Position numbers and translations under genes: made by a program | Notes under the pieces: generated by a model | What the model was told of the DNA's origin: nothing | Databases searched by the model: none | What the model saw: the letters and a program-made list of their open reading frames with translations, nothing else | Part shown: piece after piece, positions 16,189 through 24,131 of the stretch | How the letters are laid out: every line of letters starts with the position of its first letter | How positions within the stretch are numbered: the first letter of the stretch is position 1 | Assembly: GCA_017941835.1 (NCBI GenBank) | Contig: JAGAVP010000002.1 | Span: 1-45,548 of the forward strand | DNA from: Candidatus Saccharimonadota bacterium | Lineage (GTDB): Bacteria; Patescibacteriota; Saccharimonadia; Saccharimonadales; Saccharimonadaceae | Length of the DNA stretch: 45,548 bases | Reading direction: 5' to 3'

Positions 16189-16215
16189 TTTGTTTTCTCC
16201 TTTAATGTTTTCCCC

Positions 16216-16224
16216 ATTATAGCA
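16216..16224 (-). promoter_or_regulatory. Extended -10 of the hydrolase-mscS operon
   Basis: Minus strand TGC-TATAAT, 27 nt before ATG 16188. Unlike most promoters here it leaves a real leader containing AAGGAG. A weak -35 (TTGAGT, 18 nt upstream) overlaps the T run of the upstream terminator. Confidence 0.7.
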
Positions 16225-16243
16225 CAAGCTTTATACGGTACTC

Positions 16244-16270
16244 AAAAACTGCGGAACAAGTCCGCAGTTT
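16244..16270 (-). terminator. Rho-independent terminator of the 68-residue gene
   Basis: Minus strand AAACTGCGGA, 5-nt loop, TCCGCAGTTT then further Ts (five-T run, 16248-16244). The perfect 10-bp stem lies 23 nt after the stop of the small gene and directly ahead of the hydrolase promoter. Confidence 0.88.
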
Positions 16271-16292
16271 ACAACACAAACGTATTAACAGC

Positions 16293-16499
16293 TTATTTCT
16301 TCTTGGAAAGAGTCAAGAAACCGTTTCTTGGGTTTTCGTTAACGACGCGATCTGCAGGAAGATCAACTGGAGTACCTTTGCCGCCTTCAGCAGTCTTGGT
16401 GAAGAAGTAAATTGTCTGCTTCTTGCCACCACGAAGGGTAACTTCGGACTGACGTAGGTAGTAGGTAATTCCTTTACTGTTAGTATGTTGGTAGGCCAT
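16293..16499 (-). CDS. Small conserved CPR-type protein, unknown function
   Basis: 68 residues, Lys/Gly-rich and probably beta-stranded: MAYQHTNSKGITYYLRQSEV, then RGGKKQTIYFF, then DLPADRVVNENPRNGFLTL-SKKK. The pattern RGG-x2-QTIYFF...GTP-x-DLP...N-x-R-x-G resembles a small protein I recall as widespread in CPR bacteria, always uncharacterised; that is memory, not a search. It is the only protein gene here with a perfect -35 box. It also has a full AAGGAGG Shine-Dalgarno and its own terminator, so it is likely a highly expressed single-gene transcript. Confidence 0.85.
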   Translation of the reverse strand: MAYQHTNSKGITYYLRQSEVTLRGGKKQTIYFFTKTAEGGKGTPVDLPADRVVNENPRNGFLTLSKKK

Positions 16500-16526
16500 A
16501 ATTCCTCCTTAGTTGTTGTACTTTTT

Positions 16527-16555
16527 ATCTTATGACCCCTTGCGCAAGATGTCAA
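16527..16555 (-). promoter_or_regulatory. Sigma70-type promoter of the 68-residue gene, palindrome in spacer
   Basis: Minus strand TTGACA (16555-16550), exactly 17 nt, TAAGAT (16532-16527), then a leader of about 20 nt with AAGGAGG. The region holds nested inverted repeats: ACCCCTTG / CAAGGGGT (16535-16542, 16553-16560) and the 10-bp palindrome CTTGCGCAAG (16539-16548). They could be operator sites. Confidence 0.75.
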
Positions 16556-16565
16556 GGGGTTTTTA

Positions 16566-17267
16566 CTAGTTTTTGATAAATACTAATGCTAAACGGAGGA
16601 AAGCCCATGAGAAAAATCTGATGATAAGAATGGCGGCAAGTATCAAACAGATTATAGCCACAAAGCCAGACAAGGTAGGAGTCCAGATAGGCGAAGCAAA
16701 ATCATAGCGGAAGAGCGCAGTAGATGGCAATGAGGCCACGTAGGTATCTTCGATGCGTTCAGAGGTCGGATACTTAGCGATTTCTCCGGTCATACAATCG
16801 AGATAGCCTTGACTGTTCCAGGCCCAACCGTAGGTGATAGCAAGAGGTTTGCAGACGTCCATAGCTTTTGCAAAAACATTGCCATTTGGGTTAGCATCAG
16901 TACCGGCTTGGGCCTCCGCCGCAGCAAGGGCTTCAGTAGCCTTTCTAGTGTACTGCTTTTCCAGATAGACTGGCCCGGTGCCAAAAGTGACATAGGATTC
17001 CCCGTTTTTTTCTACAACATTTACTATGGTGTGAGTGCGAGCAAAAGCCTGGAGTTTGGTCAGGGCCTCATTAATGGCATTGTCATCCCCAGCCTCGTCG
17101 GCAGCAGTTACATCAGCTTTTAGATTAGTCATTTCAATATGGTCAAAACGGAGAAGTGTAGCCTCGATAAAAAGCAGCAAAACAAAAATAATTAGAAGCT
17201 GCCAGGTTTTAATTTTGGAGAGCTTCCGTAGGGCTGTTTTCAAGTCTTTTTTCTTTATGCCACCCAT
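16566..17267 (-). CDS. Two-helix membrane protein, unknown
   Basis: 233 residues. Basic N-terminus, membrane helix 1 at about 21-39 (WQLLIIFVLLLFIEATLL), an extracytoplasmic region of about 155 residues, and helix 2 near the C-terminus (LSGFVAIICLILAAILIIRF). The outer region has an Ala/Glu-rich helical stretch (RKATEALAAAEAQAGT) and two Cys (MDVCKP, YLDCMTG) that could pair. No family recognised. It is transcribed divergently from murC, and the two -10 boxes share bases. Confidence 0.75.
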   Translation of the reverse strand: MGGIKKKDLKTALRKLSKIKTWQLLIIFVLLLFIEATLLRFDHIEMTNLKADVTAADEAGDDNAINEALTKLQAFARTHTIVNVVEKNGESYVTFGTGPVYLEKQYTRKATEALAAAEAQAGTDANPNGNVFAKAMDVCKPLAITYGWAWNSQGYLDCMTGEIAKYPTSERIEDTYVASLPSTALFRYDFASPIWTPTLSGFVAIICLILAAILIIRFFSWAFLRLALVFIKN

Positions 17268-17271
17268 AAGC

Positions 17272-17287
17272 TGTTATAATTATACCA
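17272..17287. promoter_or_regulatory. Overlapping divergent extended -10 boxes (murC and 16566-17267)
   Basis: The core is the perfect palindrome TATAATTATA (17275-17284). Plus strand: TGT-TATAAT (17272-17280), then 6 nt, then ATG 17287 of murC. Minus strand: TGG-TATAAT (17287-17279), then 11 nt, then ATG 17267. The two -10 hexamers share 17279-17280, so one RNA polymerase should exclude the other. Confidence 0.8.
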
Positions 17288-18609
17288 TGAATATTTTTAT
17301 TTCTGGAATATCTGGAACAGGGCTGGGACCGCTGGCTTTGATGGCGCATTCGGCGGGATTTGGCGTGTCAGGATCAGATTTAGCGGAGGGGGCGGTATCG
17401 CGCGAGTTAGCGGCGGCAGGAATTGAGTTTGAAACAGGCAAGCAGGATGGGAAATTTTTGCAGAAAAAGTTTGACGAGGGAAAAGTAGATTGGTTTGTCT
17501 ATACGTCTGCATTGCCAAAGAATCATCCGGAGCTAAAGCTAGCACAGAAGCTAGGACTACGCGTTTCTAAGCGCGACGAATTAATCGCCTATCTCGTCGA
17601 AAAAATGGGACTAAAAATGGTGGCTGTGGCCGGGACGCATGGCAAGACTACGACAACCTCAATGATTGTGTGGGTGGCGCTTAATCTAGGCTTACCAGTA
17701 TCGTATCTTGTTGGGACAACTTTGCCGTTTGCGGAGGCGGGGAAATACGATAAACGTTCGGAGTTTTTGATCTACGAAGCGGATGAATATGACAGAAATT
17801 TCCTTCACTTCTTCCCTTGGCTTTCAGTAATTACAACTGTTTCCTACGATCACCCGGATATTTATCCAACGAGGCTGGATTATATGCAGGCCTTTGCAAA
17901 ATTTGAGAGCCAGAGCGAACAAGTGATCCGGGGAAGAGAATTAGAGGGGGCAGCGGTTTCCGCAAACGAAGACACTTTAGATTTTTCACGTAAATTTAGG
18001 CTCGCTGGTAAGGCGAGGCGATATGATGCAAGTTTGGCGATGCAAGCGATTTTCGAAATGGTGGAAGAAGTAGATATGCAAAGAGCCGAGAAGAATATAA
18101 TCGCGGGTGGAAAAGATTATGCCGGGCGAGAAATTAATGAAGATTTGATTATAGATATTTTGAATGATTTTCCGGGAGTCGGAAGAAGATTTGAGAGAAT
18201 TTCCGATGGGGTCTATTCTGACTATGGGCACCACCCGGAGGAAATTGCGGCAACAGTAGAAATAGCAAAAGAAGAAGCAGAGCTCACAGGGAAAGATGGC
18301 GTAGTAGTGATTTATGAACCTCATCAAAATACAAGGCAGCATGAGGTTTTTGATGGATATAAAGATGCCTTTTCTGGGGTCCAAAAACTGTACTGGTTGC
18401 CAACTTACCTTACGCGAGAAAATCCAGATTTGAAGGTTTTAACGCCGGCGGATTTTATTGCCAGTCTTAGCAATGAGGAAATAGGCGAACCGGCAGAAAT
18501 GAATGGCGAGCTAGCAAAGAAAATTACTGATTATCGCGAGAAAAACAAATTAATTCTGCTAATGACGGCAGGACCAGCTGATAAATGGCTAAGGGAGGTA
18601 ATAAAATGA
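17287..18609 (+). CDS. murC: UDP-N-acetylmuramate-L-alanine ligase (MurC family)
   Basis: 440 residues. Adds L-Ala to UDP-MurNAc in the cytoplasm, the first peptide step of peptidoglycan synthesis. Rossmann-like N-terminus MNIFISGISGTGLGPLALMA, ATP loop GTHGKTTTTSM, central EADEYDRNFL and YDHPDIY, and the C-terminal ligase domain with RRFERI, DYGHHPEEIAAT and EPHQNTR, which match the MurC RRFE, YAHHP and PHxYSR regions. The frame is open further upstream (to 17035), but ATG 17287 begins the GxxGxG fold exactly and is 6 nt after an extended -10. A related Mpl-type muropeptide ligase is the main alternative. Its TGA stop overlaps the start of gtrA (ATGA). Confidence 0.88.
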   Translation: MNIFISGISGTGLGPLALMAHSAGFGVSGSDLAEGAVSRELAAAGIEFETGKQDGKFLQKKFDEGKVDWFVYTSALPKNHPELKLAQKLGLRVSKRDELIAYLVEKMGLKMVAVAGTHGKTTTTSMIVWVALNLGLPVSYLVGTTLPFAEAGKYDKRSEFLIYEADEYDRNFLHFFPWLSVITTVSYDHPDIYPTRLDYMQAFAKFESQSEQVIRGRELEGAAVSANEDTLDFSRKFRLAGKARRYDASLAMQAIFEMVEEVDMQRAEKNIIAGGKDYAGREINEDLIIDILNDFPGVGRRFERISDGVYSDYGHHPEEIAATVEIAKEEAELTGKDGVVVIYEPHQNTRQHEVFDGYKDAFSGVQKLYWLPTYLTRENPDLKVLTPADFIASLSNEEIGEPAEMNGELAKKITDYREKNKLILLMTAGPADKWLREVIK

Positions 18610-19157
18610 AACGAGTATTAAAATTTATAGGAGTGGGGCTAACTATTACTTTGATTGAGTATACTATTTATACAGTACTCATGATGCTAATGTTTGGGGG
18701 AAACGCAGAAATGGCGCCTCTGGCCACGGGACTAAGCGGCGTGGTTGCCATGATAGTCGCGTTTATAATGCACAGCAAAATAACTTGGCGAGAGCGGGAT
18801 CCGGGAAAACTTGGGATCGTGAAGTTTTTTGCTTGGAATGTTTTACTGGTGGCATTAATCAGGCCGGGGCTGGCAGCATTTTTTGAATTGCCAGTTGGGC
18901 TATACCAATTTGCCTTCATGATTTCTGAAGCAATCCATCTGCCGTTTGCTTATGATTTTGTACAGAGTACAGGGATATATGTTTTAACTACCGCCGTATC
19001 AATGGTTCTCAACTACATCTGCTACGAGAAAATTGTTTTCGGAACGACGGTTAAAATTGAAAAGAAGCAGGGGAAAGAGATAAAGGTGGAGAGCGTTCGG
19101 CAGGCCAGAAAAGAAGAGAAGCGTGAGCGCAAAGCCGAGCAAGACGCAAAGAAATAG
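18606..19157 (+). CDS. GtrA-family membrane protein
   Basis: 183 residues from ATG 18606, chosen because GGGAGG precedes it and it overlaps the murC stop as ATGA. Four membrane helices (about 5-30, 35-55, 72-95 and 118-142) in the GtrA pattern: FIGVGLTITLIEYTIYTVLM, FIMHSKITWRERD, and NYICYEKIVF at the end of the last helix. GtrA-type proteins are thought to help flip undecaprenyl-phosphate-linked sugars for glycan modification. A charged cytoplasmic tail (KKQGKEIKVESVRQARKEEK and onward) is encoded opposite the C-terminus of the convergent Wzy-like gene: 159 bp are shared. Confidence 0.88.
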   Translation: MKRVLKFIGVGLTITLIEYTIYTVLMMLMFGGNAEMAPLATGLSGVVAMIVAFIMHSKITWRERDPGKLGIVKFFAWNVLLVALIRPGLAAFFELPVGLYQFAFMISEAIHLPFAYDFVQSTGIYVLTTAVSMVLNYICYEKIVFGTTVKIEKKQGKEIKVESVRQARKEEKRERKAEQDAKK

Positions 19158-20489
19158 CGGGTTATTTTTCAGGAACTTTTGCTTAACTAAGTAGACTGTT
19201 GTAAAAAATACAACAAATAGGATGGTTACGATACCGAACAGCCCGGTTTCTAGAAGAAGGCTCACATACTCGTTCTGGACGATTTCTTTTGGACCAATTT
19301 CCGCTGGAAAAGCGCGATTCATGGCTGGACCAGCAGAGCCTAAGCCGGTGCCGATAATAATGTAGCGTGGGGAAGAAAGCCAGATTCTAAATGCTAGGGA
19401 ATTGAGGCTTAGCCGGACATTGGTCGATTCTTCAACGTAGCCGGAGAAATGCGCAGGGTCGGTCTGCTGATCGGCGGGTTGGGTATTTGGTTGAGGGTCA
19501 ACTGATTCTTGGGTAGTTTCTGAATCTTTGATAATTGAGGCATTAGTGTCGAACGTGGAGTTTTTGACTTCGTCTGGGCGAAGGTCGATTTTGCCAAGCG
19601 TGAGCTGATGAACGGCTTTGGTGACACCGGAAACAAAGTTGTCCGAGGTCGGGCCAAGTGCACTGAAGGCACCGAAAGCAGTAAGGGCAAGAACAAGAGA
19701 AGCAGCTGTGCAGACAGATGACTTAATAAGCATAGACTTTTTGCGAATTAGCAAAAGCATTACAATGAGTGCGACAATGAAAGCATAAATAGCTCCGCGC
19801 GAAAGGGTGAGGAAGAGGGTTGTGGTTAGAAAAAGTGTAAGTAAAATACGTCTTAGGGTCTGATTTTTAGATTTTGGAGCGGAAGATGCTCTTGAAAGTA
19901 AATAGAAGCAGAGAAGAACTGGAGCGAGGAGAAGGTTCCCCATGAACTGTGGCTCGATAGCAAAACCGCTAGGGTGCGGGAAGCCAAAAGTAGAAGCAAC
20001 ACAGCCACGGCAGAGAAGAGTTGTGTCGCGCGGTACGCCGGCAATGTCTAAGATGCACTGCAGCCAACAGAACGCAGAAATTACCGTGGCAGAGATTAGC
20101 AGGGATTTTATAAGGGAAGAGCGCAGCCTTTTTGATTTATCGTTCTTTAAGTAATAGATAATGTTGAGCGCGGCAAACGCCAAGAGCCAAAACAGGCCAG
20201 CGGTTAGAATCGCACGAGGACGATTCTCTGACCAGAGAATTGAAAGCGAGAAATAGATTGGGACTAAACTCGCCAGAGCTATTTTTTTTATGCCATAAAA
20301 TTTATAGACGACCTTAACGTTGAATAGTGAGCTGATAAAAAATACGACGAGCCAGATTTCTGGTAGGGAAAGCTCAAAATTCATGTAAGTATTGGTGCCT
20401 AGCGTGATAATCGGAAAATAGGAAAAAAAGAAAAGTGGCGGAAAGAGAATTAATAAATATTTAGAAAGGGTACTAGCGAACTTTTTCAC
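18999..20489 (-). CDS. O-antigen polymerase/ligase-like membrane protein (Wzy/WaaL type)
   Basis: 496 residues with about 11-12 membrane helices and a long extracytoplasmic loop (about residues 270-385) rich in Pro/Gln/Asp (PQPNTQPADQQTDP). The family motif region LTLSRGAIYAFIVALIVM and the loop segment IGTGLGSAGPAMNRAF fit Wzy_C/WaaL proteins, which polymerise or ligate lipid-linked glycans outside the membrane. The start is GTG 20489, inside the end of the upstream glycosyltransferase gene (17 nt overlap). The last membrane helix (LLGFALTLLFFSGLPNALHL) is encoded antisense to the gtrA tail, and I checked the translation by hand. Confidence 0.85.
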   Translation of the reverse strand: MKKFASTLSKYLLILFPPLFFFSYFPIITLGTNTYMNFELSLPEIWLVVFFISSLFNVKVVYKFYGIKKIALASLVPIYFSLSILWSENRPRAILTAGLFWLLAFAALNIIYYLKNDKSKRLRSSLIKSLLISATVISAFCWLQCILDIAGVPRDTTLLCRGCVASTFGFPHPSGFAIEPQFMGNLLLAPVLLCFYLLSRASSAPKSKNQTLRRILLTLFLTTTLFLTLSRGAIYAFIVALIVMLLLIRKKSMLIKSSVCTAASLVLALTAFGAFSALGPTSDNFVSGVTKAVHQLTLGKIDLRPDEVKNSTFDTNASIIKDSETTQESVDPQPNTQPADQQTDPAHFSGYVEESTNVRLSLNSLAFRIWLSSPRYIIIGTGLGSAGPAMNRAFPAEIGPKEIVQNEYVSLLLETGLFGIVTILFVVFFTTVYLVKQKFLKNNPLFLCVLLGFALTLLFFSGLPNALHLYLFPLLLFNFNRRSENNFLVADVVENH

Positions 20490-21654
20490 GAACGAGTTCC
20501 CTTATTTTAGCTTTAAAATTGGCTTTATCAAATTCAAGTGTTGTATTTTTTACAACGTTTTTGGAATAGTCTGATGGGTTAAATTTTTCCATGGCTTTTA
20601 TGAGAGAACTGGAAGATTGGCGATCGAAGAATAATCCGTTGACCTTTGGCTTAATATAGTCTAGAGCTCCGCCCTCGCCATAAGCAATGACTGGCACACC
20701 ACAAGCCATAGCCTCAATCGGAGCGAGACCAAACGGTTCACAGCTTGGGAAAAGGTAGGCATCGGCCTGAACAAGATATTTCTTCAATTCATCTTGCGGC
20801 ATAGCGTCTAGGAAAGTGATATTGCTTGCTTTATTTGCAATTTTCACTAAATTATTGTGTTCTGGACCACTGCCAATCACAAGCAGATTCGCCCCTGTTT
20901 TAAGACAAGCTTCAACACAAATATCCAAACGTTTCCAGTTGACTTGTCTGGAAGTTGTGATATAGTTTAGGACTTTCTTCGTTTGACTTTTTTTAGATTT
21001 TATTTCCCTACTTGTGGATAAGCCTGTGGAAAACATTTTGAGGTCTAGCGGCGGGTAAATAATCACTGATTCCCTCTTGTAATATTTTTTTATCTGGTCA
21101 GCGGCGTATTTTGAGATGGTGATGAATTGATCTGGTTGCTGTGCGGACTGAAAATCCTTCTTGCGTAGAGGTTTAACAAAGAGTTTTAGGGCGAGTCGCG
21201 CAAGTGGGTTAAATACTCCAAAACCTGGATTCTCGAGGTACTCGTCATACTTACCCCAATAATACTGAGTCGGGACGTGGCAATAGCAGAGGTGGACACA
21301 GCTATGTTCGGCTTGTTCGGTTTTTGCTTGTCTTGTTCGGGTTTTCCCTGTTTTTGGAGTCGTTCGGACAGCTTTAGCCTCTGCGCCCGTGACAGAAATT
21401 ACTAAATCATAATCTGAAAGGTCAAGGCGAGAAAAGTAGCTTTGGCGAAGTGGGCCAAGAAGGCGACGTAGTTTGGTTGGGAAGTATTGGAGCCAGCCGG
21501 TGCGTACATCGGCGTCCTCAAACCAATCGATTCCCTTTTTGTTATATTGTGAGGTATAGATCGGCGCGGATGGATACATTTCGTGCAGAGCAAGTAGAAC
21601 CGATTCAGCACCACCAACCGTGGTAAGCCAATCACAGACGAGCGCGACCTTCAT
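20473..21654 (-). CDS. GT4-family glycosyltransferase
   Basis: 393 residues, GT-B fold. N-terminal domain starts MKVALVCDWLTTVGGAESVL (glycine-rich loop) and has CYCHVPTQYYWGKYDEY, typical of a GT4 subgroup of mannosyl/rhamnosyl-transferase-like proteins. The C-terminal domain has the nucleotide-sugar signature CEPFGLAPIEAMACGVPVI (E-x7-E). A Lys/Thr/Gln-rich insertion (TTPKTGKTRTRQAKTEQ) lies at about residues 98-114. Start ATG 21654 shares one base with the stop of the phosphotransferase gene (TAATG), so translation is coupled. Probably adds the second sugar of the glycan; donor and acceptor unknown. Confidence 0.9.
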   Translation of the reverse strand: MKVALVCDWLTTVGGAESVLLALHEMYPSAPIYTSQYNKKGIDWFEDADVRTGWLQYFPTKLRRLLGPLRQSYFSRLDLSDYDLVISVTGAEAKAVRTTPKTGKTRTRQAKTEQAEHSCVHLCYCHVPTQYYWGKYDEYLENPGFGVFNPLARLALKLFVKPLRKKDFQSAQQPDQFITISKYAADQIKKYYKRESVIIYPPLDLKMFSTGLSTSREIKSKKSQTKKVLNYITTSRQVNWKRLDICVEACLKTGANLLVIGSGPEHNNLVKIANKASNITFLDAMPQDELKKYLVQADAYLFPSCEPFGLAPIEAMACGVPVIAYGEGGALDYIKPKVNGLFFDRQSSSSLIKAMEKFNPSDYSKNVVKNTTLEFDKANFKAKIRELVREKVR

Positions 21655-23078
21655 TATTTAGCGCCTTTTCTAAGAATCACGGCGCCAATAGTCCTAAAAA
21701 GAATCGTAATGTCTAACCAGACAGACCAGTTTTGGACATAGTAGAGGTCCAAAGCCCGACGTTCTTCAAAAGAGATATCGCGCCGTCCCGAGACTTGAGC
21801 GAGCCCAGTCAGGCCGGATTTAACCGAAAGGAGGAGTGAACGATCGCCGTAGTTGCGTAGTTCTCCTGGGACAAGAGCTCTTGGTCCAACGAGAGCGATG
21901 TCACCGCGGACAACATTAATGAGCTGTGGCAGTTCGTCAAGCGATGATGCTCTTAAGAAGCGGCCGACACGTGTAATTCTAGGGTCGTTTGGAATGAAAT
22001 CTCCACCAGAACGATATTTTTCGATTAGCTCTGGCTTGCCCATTTTTTTGAATGCTTCTTCTGGGGACATACCAGAAAACTCTGGTTTCATGGAGCGGAA
22101 TTTATAGATACGTACTTTTTGATTGTAGCGAGAGAGGCGATTCTCCGAATAGAATGCCGAGTGTTTTGGGTCGGATATTTTAACTACGAGCCAGATGATT
22201 GCCATCGGAATGGCTGCAAGAATAAGCATGATTCCACCAATAACGATATCCATCGTGCGCTTAATAATCCGTGCTCCGCCGACTAGTGGAGTGACTCTGA
22301 CGGATATTGCGGGAGTGTCACCAATGAGCTCGAGCTTACCGATGTGTGAAGATAACGAAGACTCTGTAGGCACAAAATAATATAATATATGATTCTTGAC
22401 ACACTGCCCATAGACGTATTCGCTTCCCTGTTCTTCGGTCTGGAAAACAACATCCGCTTTTACGTTGGCGAGAGCGTCTTTGAGCGAAGTATAGCGAAGT
22501 TTTTGAAAATCGTCTGGAACGAAGGTTTTATTAGCGACGATACCAGCAAGCGTATATCCGTCTTCCGGAAAATCAGCAATGTGGTCAATTAGTCGCTCCG
22601 TATTAATATTGTTGCCGATAATAATTGCACGGAGCGTGCCACGATTATTACGAGCAAAGCGAGCCTGAATATAATGAATAACACCGCGAGAAAGACAAAG
22701 CATAATAAAGCATAGTAGCGCTGCATAGATGGCGACCATACGGGTTGGGAAAAAGTGTTTGCCGGCAAAGAAATCATAGGTGATGAGCGCCATCATCCCC
22801 AGGACAGAGGCTAGAAATAGACGCGACAGCTCTGCGGTACGAGAGTGGCTTAGAATGATAGACTTATTGTATAGACCGAGCATAGCATGGAGAAGAACCC
22901 AGACTGGCACTAAGAGTACAACCGTCGAGACAAAAGCGCCCGGCTCGGCTTCGAAGAAGTAAGGGCGATTGTCAATGTAGATGCGAGCAAGATAGGCTAC
23001 TAGAAAAGCAATAACAACCGCAAACGCATCAGAGAAAACGAGGATAGCGCGGAAGATTAGCCCTGGATCTTTTTTCAT
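21654..23078 (-). CDS. Polyprenyl-phosphate sugar phosphotransferase (WcaJ/WbaP type)
   Basis: 474 residues. About five N-terminal membrane helices (to about residue 135), a Rossmann-like CoA_binding_3 domain (AIIIGNNINTERLIDHIADF), a further membrane helix (IVIGGIMLILAAIPMAIIWL) and the C-terminal bacterial sugar transferase domain with RIYKFRSMKPEF, DPRITRVGRFLRASSLDELP and VGPRALVPGELRNYG. It transfers a sugar-1-phosphate from a UDP-sugar to undecaprenyl phosphate and so starts glycan synthesis at the inner face of the membrane. First gene of an operon running to 18999. ATG lies 6 nt after an extended -10. Confidence 0.95.
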   Translation of the reverse strand: MKKDPGLIFRAILVFSDAFAVVIAFLVAYLARIYIDNRPYFFEAEPGAFVSTVVLLVPVWVLLHAMLGLYNKSIILSHSRTAELSRLFLASVLGMMALITYDFFAGKHFFPTRMVAIYAALLCFIMLCLSRGVIHYIQARFARNNRGTLRAIIIGNNINTERLIDHIADFPEDGYTLAGIVANKTFVPDDFQKLRYTSLKDALANVKADVVFQTEEQGSEYVYGQCVKNHILYYFVPTESSLSSHIGKLELIGDTPAISVRVTPLVGGARIIKRTMDIVIGGIMLILAAIPMAIIWLVVKISDPKHSAFYSENRLSRYNQKVRIYKFRSMKPEFSGMSPEEAFKKMGKPELIEKYRSGGDFIPNDPRITRVGRFLRASSLDELPQLINVVRGDIALVGPRALVPGELRNYGDRSLLLSVKSGLTGLAQVSGRRDISFEERRALDLYYVQNWSVWLDITILFRTIGAVILRKGAK

Positions 23079-23084
23079 GACAAT

Positions 23085-23093
23085 ATTATAACA
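23085..23093 (-). promoter_or_regulatory. Extended -10, leaderless promoter of the 23078-18999 operon
   Basis: Minus strand TGT-TATAAT, 6 nt (ATTGTC), ATG 23078. It is divergent from the galE promoter; the two -10s lie about 10 bp apart. Confidence 0.78.
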
Positions 23094-23102
23094 TTTTTAT
23101 AG

Positions 23103-23108
23103 TATAAT
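23103..23108 (+). promoter_or_regulatory. -10 box of galE
   Basis: TATAAT with no TGn extension, 24 nt before ATG 23133. It leaves an mRNA leader of about 18 nt containing AGAGGAAG as Shine-Dalgarno, unlike the leaderless gene on the other strand. Confidence 0.65.
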
Positions 23109-23132
23109 TAGAAGCAAATAAGAGGAAGAAAA

Positions 23133-24131
23133 ATGAAAATTCTAGTTACGGGCGGTACGGGTTATATTGGTAGCCATACAACTGTTCAGTTAATTGAAGC
23201 TGGGCACGAAGTGGTAATTATTGATAACCTGGCCAACTCAAAAGAAAGTGTGCTTGATAAACTCAAAGAAATTACCGGCACTCGGCCGAAGTTCTATAAG
23301 CTAGATCTATTGGATGCTGATGGTCTAGAAAGAGTTTTTAGCGAAAATGCGTTTGACACAGTGATGCATTTTGCGGGGTTAAAGGCGGTCGGCGAAAGCG
23401 TAGAACAGCCAATCCGCTATTATCACACAAACATTACTGGGACTTTGAATCTACTGGCAGCGATGCAAAAACACAACGTTAAAAACATCATTTTTTCTTC
23501 TTCGGCAACGGTTTATGGTGAGCCTGGGACGGATAATTTATCGGAAAATTTGCCAACTGGACAAGGTATTACGAATCCTTATGGTCGAACCAAATATATG
23601 ATCGAGGAAATTCTGAAGGATGTTTGTGTGGCGGATAAAGATTTTTCTGCGACAATCCTAAGATATTTTAATCCGGTAGGCGCACATAAGTCCGGGAAAC
23701 TAGGCGAGGACCCAAATGGCCGACCAAACAACCTTATGCCAATCATCATGAAGGTTGCAAGCGGCGAATATCCTGAACTTTCTGTCTACGGAAATGACTA
23801 CCCGACTCCAAATGGGACTTGTATCCGCGATTATATACACGTGGTCGATTTAGCAAAGGGACATTTAGCTGCACTCAGCAAAATGCATCCTGGCGTAGAG
23901 ATTTACAACCTTGGGACCGGTAAGGGCACGAGTGTGCTTGAAATGATTACAGCTTTTGAAAATGCAAGTGGCGAAAAATTGCCATACGCAATCGCTGAAA
24001 GACGCGCTGGGGATTTGCCATGCTTATATTGCAACCCAAAAAAGGCGGAGACGGAACTTGGCTGGAAGGCAGAGCTTTCGATTTCCGATGTGATGGAAGA
24101 TACACTGAGATTTTTACGGGCGAATTTTTGA
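23133..24131 (+). CDS. galE: UDP-glucose 4-epimerase
   Basis: 332 residues, typical length. Interconverts UDP-glucose and UDP-galactose (or the GlcNAc/GalNAc pair) in the cytoplasm using tightly bound NAD. N-terminal GGTGYIGSHTTVQL, IIDNLANS, catalytic Ser in SSSATVYGEP, YxxxK as YGRTKYMIEE, GalE-type LRYFNPVGAHKSG, and the C-terminal NLGTGKGTSVLE and CNPKKAETELGW. It supplies activated sugar for the surrounding glycan genes. The last 18 nt overlap the end of a convergent glycosyltransferase gene. Confidence 0.96.
   Translation: MKILVTGGTGYIGSHTTVQLIEAGHEVVIIDNLANSKESVLDKLKEITGTRPKFYKLDLLDADGLERVFSENAFDTVMHFAGLKAVGESVEQPIRYYHTNITGTLNLLAAMQKHNVKNIIFSSSATVYGEPGTDNLSENLPTGQGITNPYGRTKYMIEEILKDVCVADKDFSATILRYFNPVGAHKSGKLGEDPNGRPNNLMPIIMKVASGEYPELSVYGNDYPTPNGTCIRDYIHVVDLAKGHLAALSKMHPGVEIYNLGTGKGTSVLEMITAFENASGEKLPYAIAERRAGDLPCLYCNPKKAETELGWKAELSISDVMEDTLRFLRANF

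Noticed and set aside
16535-16560. Hairpin ACCCCTTG / CAAGGGGT followed by TTTT, looking like a plus-strand terminator
   Set aside because: No plus-strand gene ends here, and on the minus strand the same bases form the TTGACA -35 and spacer of a good promoter. It is recorded as promoter/possible operator instead.
17035-17286. Longer frame upstream of murC
   Set aside because: The extra 84 residues resemble no MurC N-terminus and lie antisense to the 233-residue membrane protein; the Rossmann motif and promoter point to ATG 17287.
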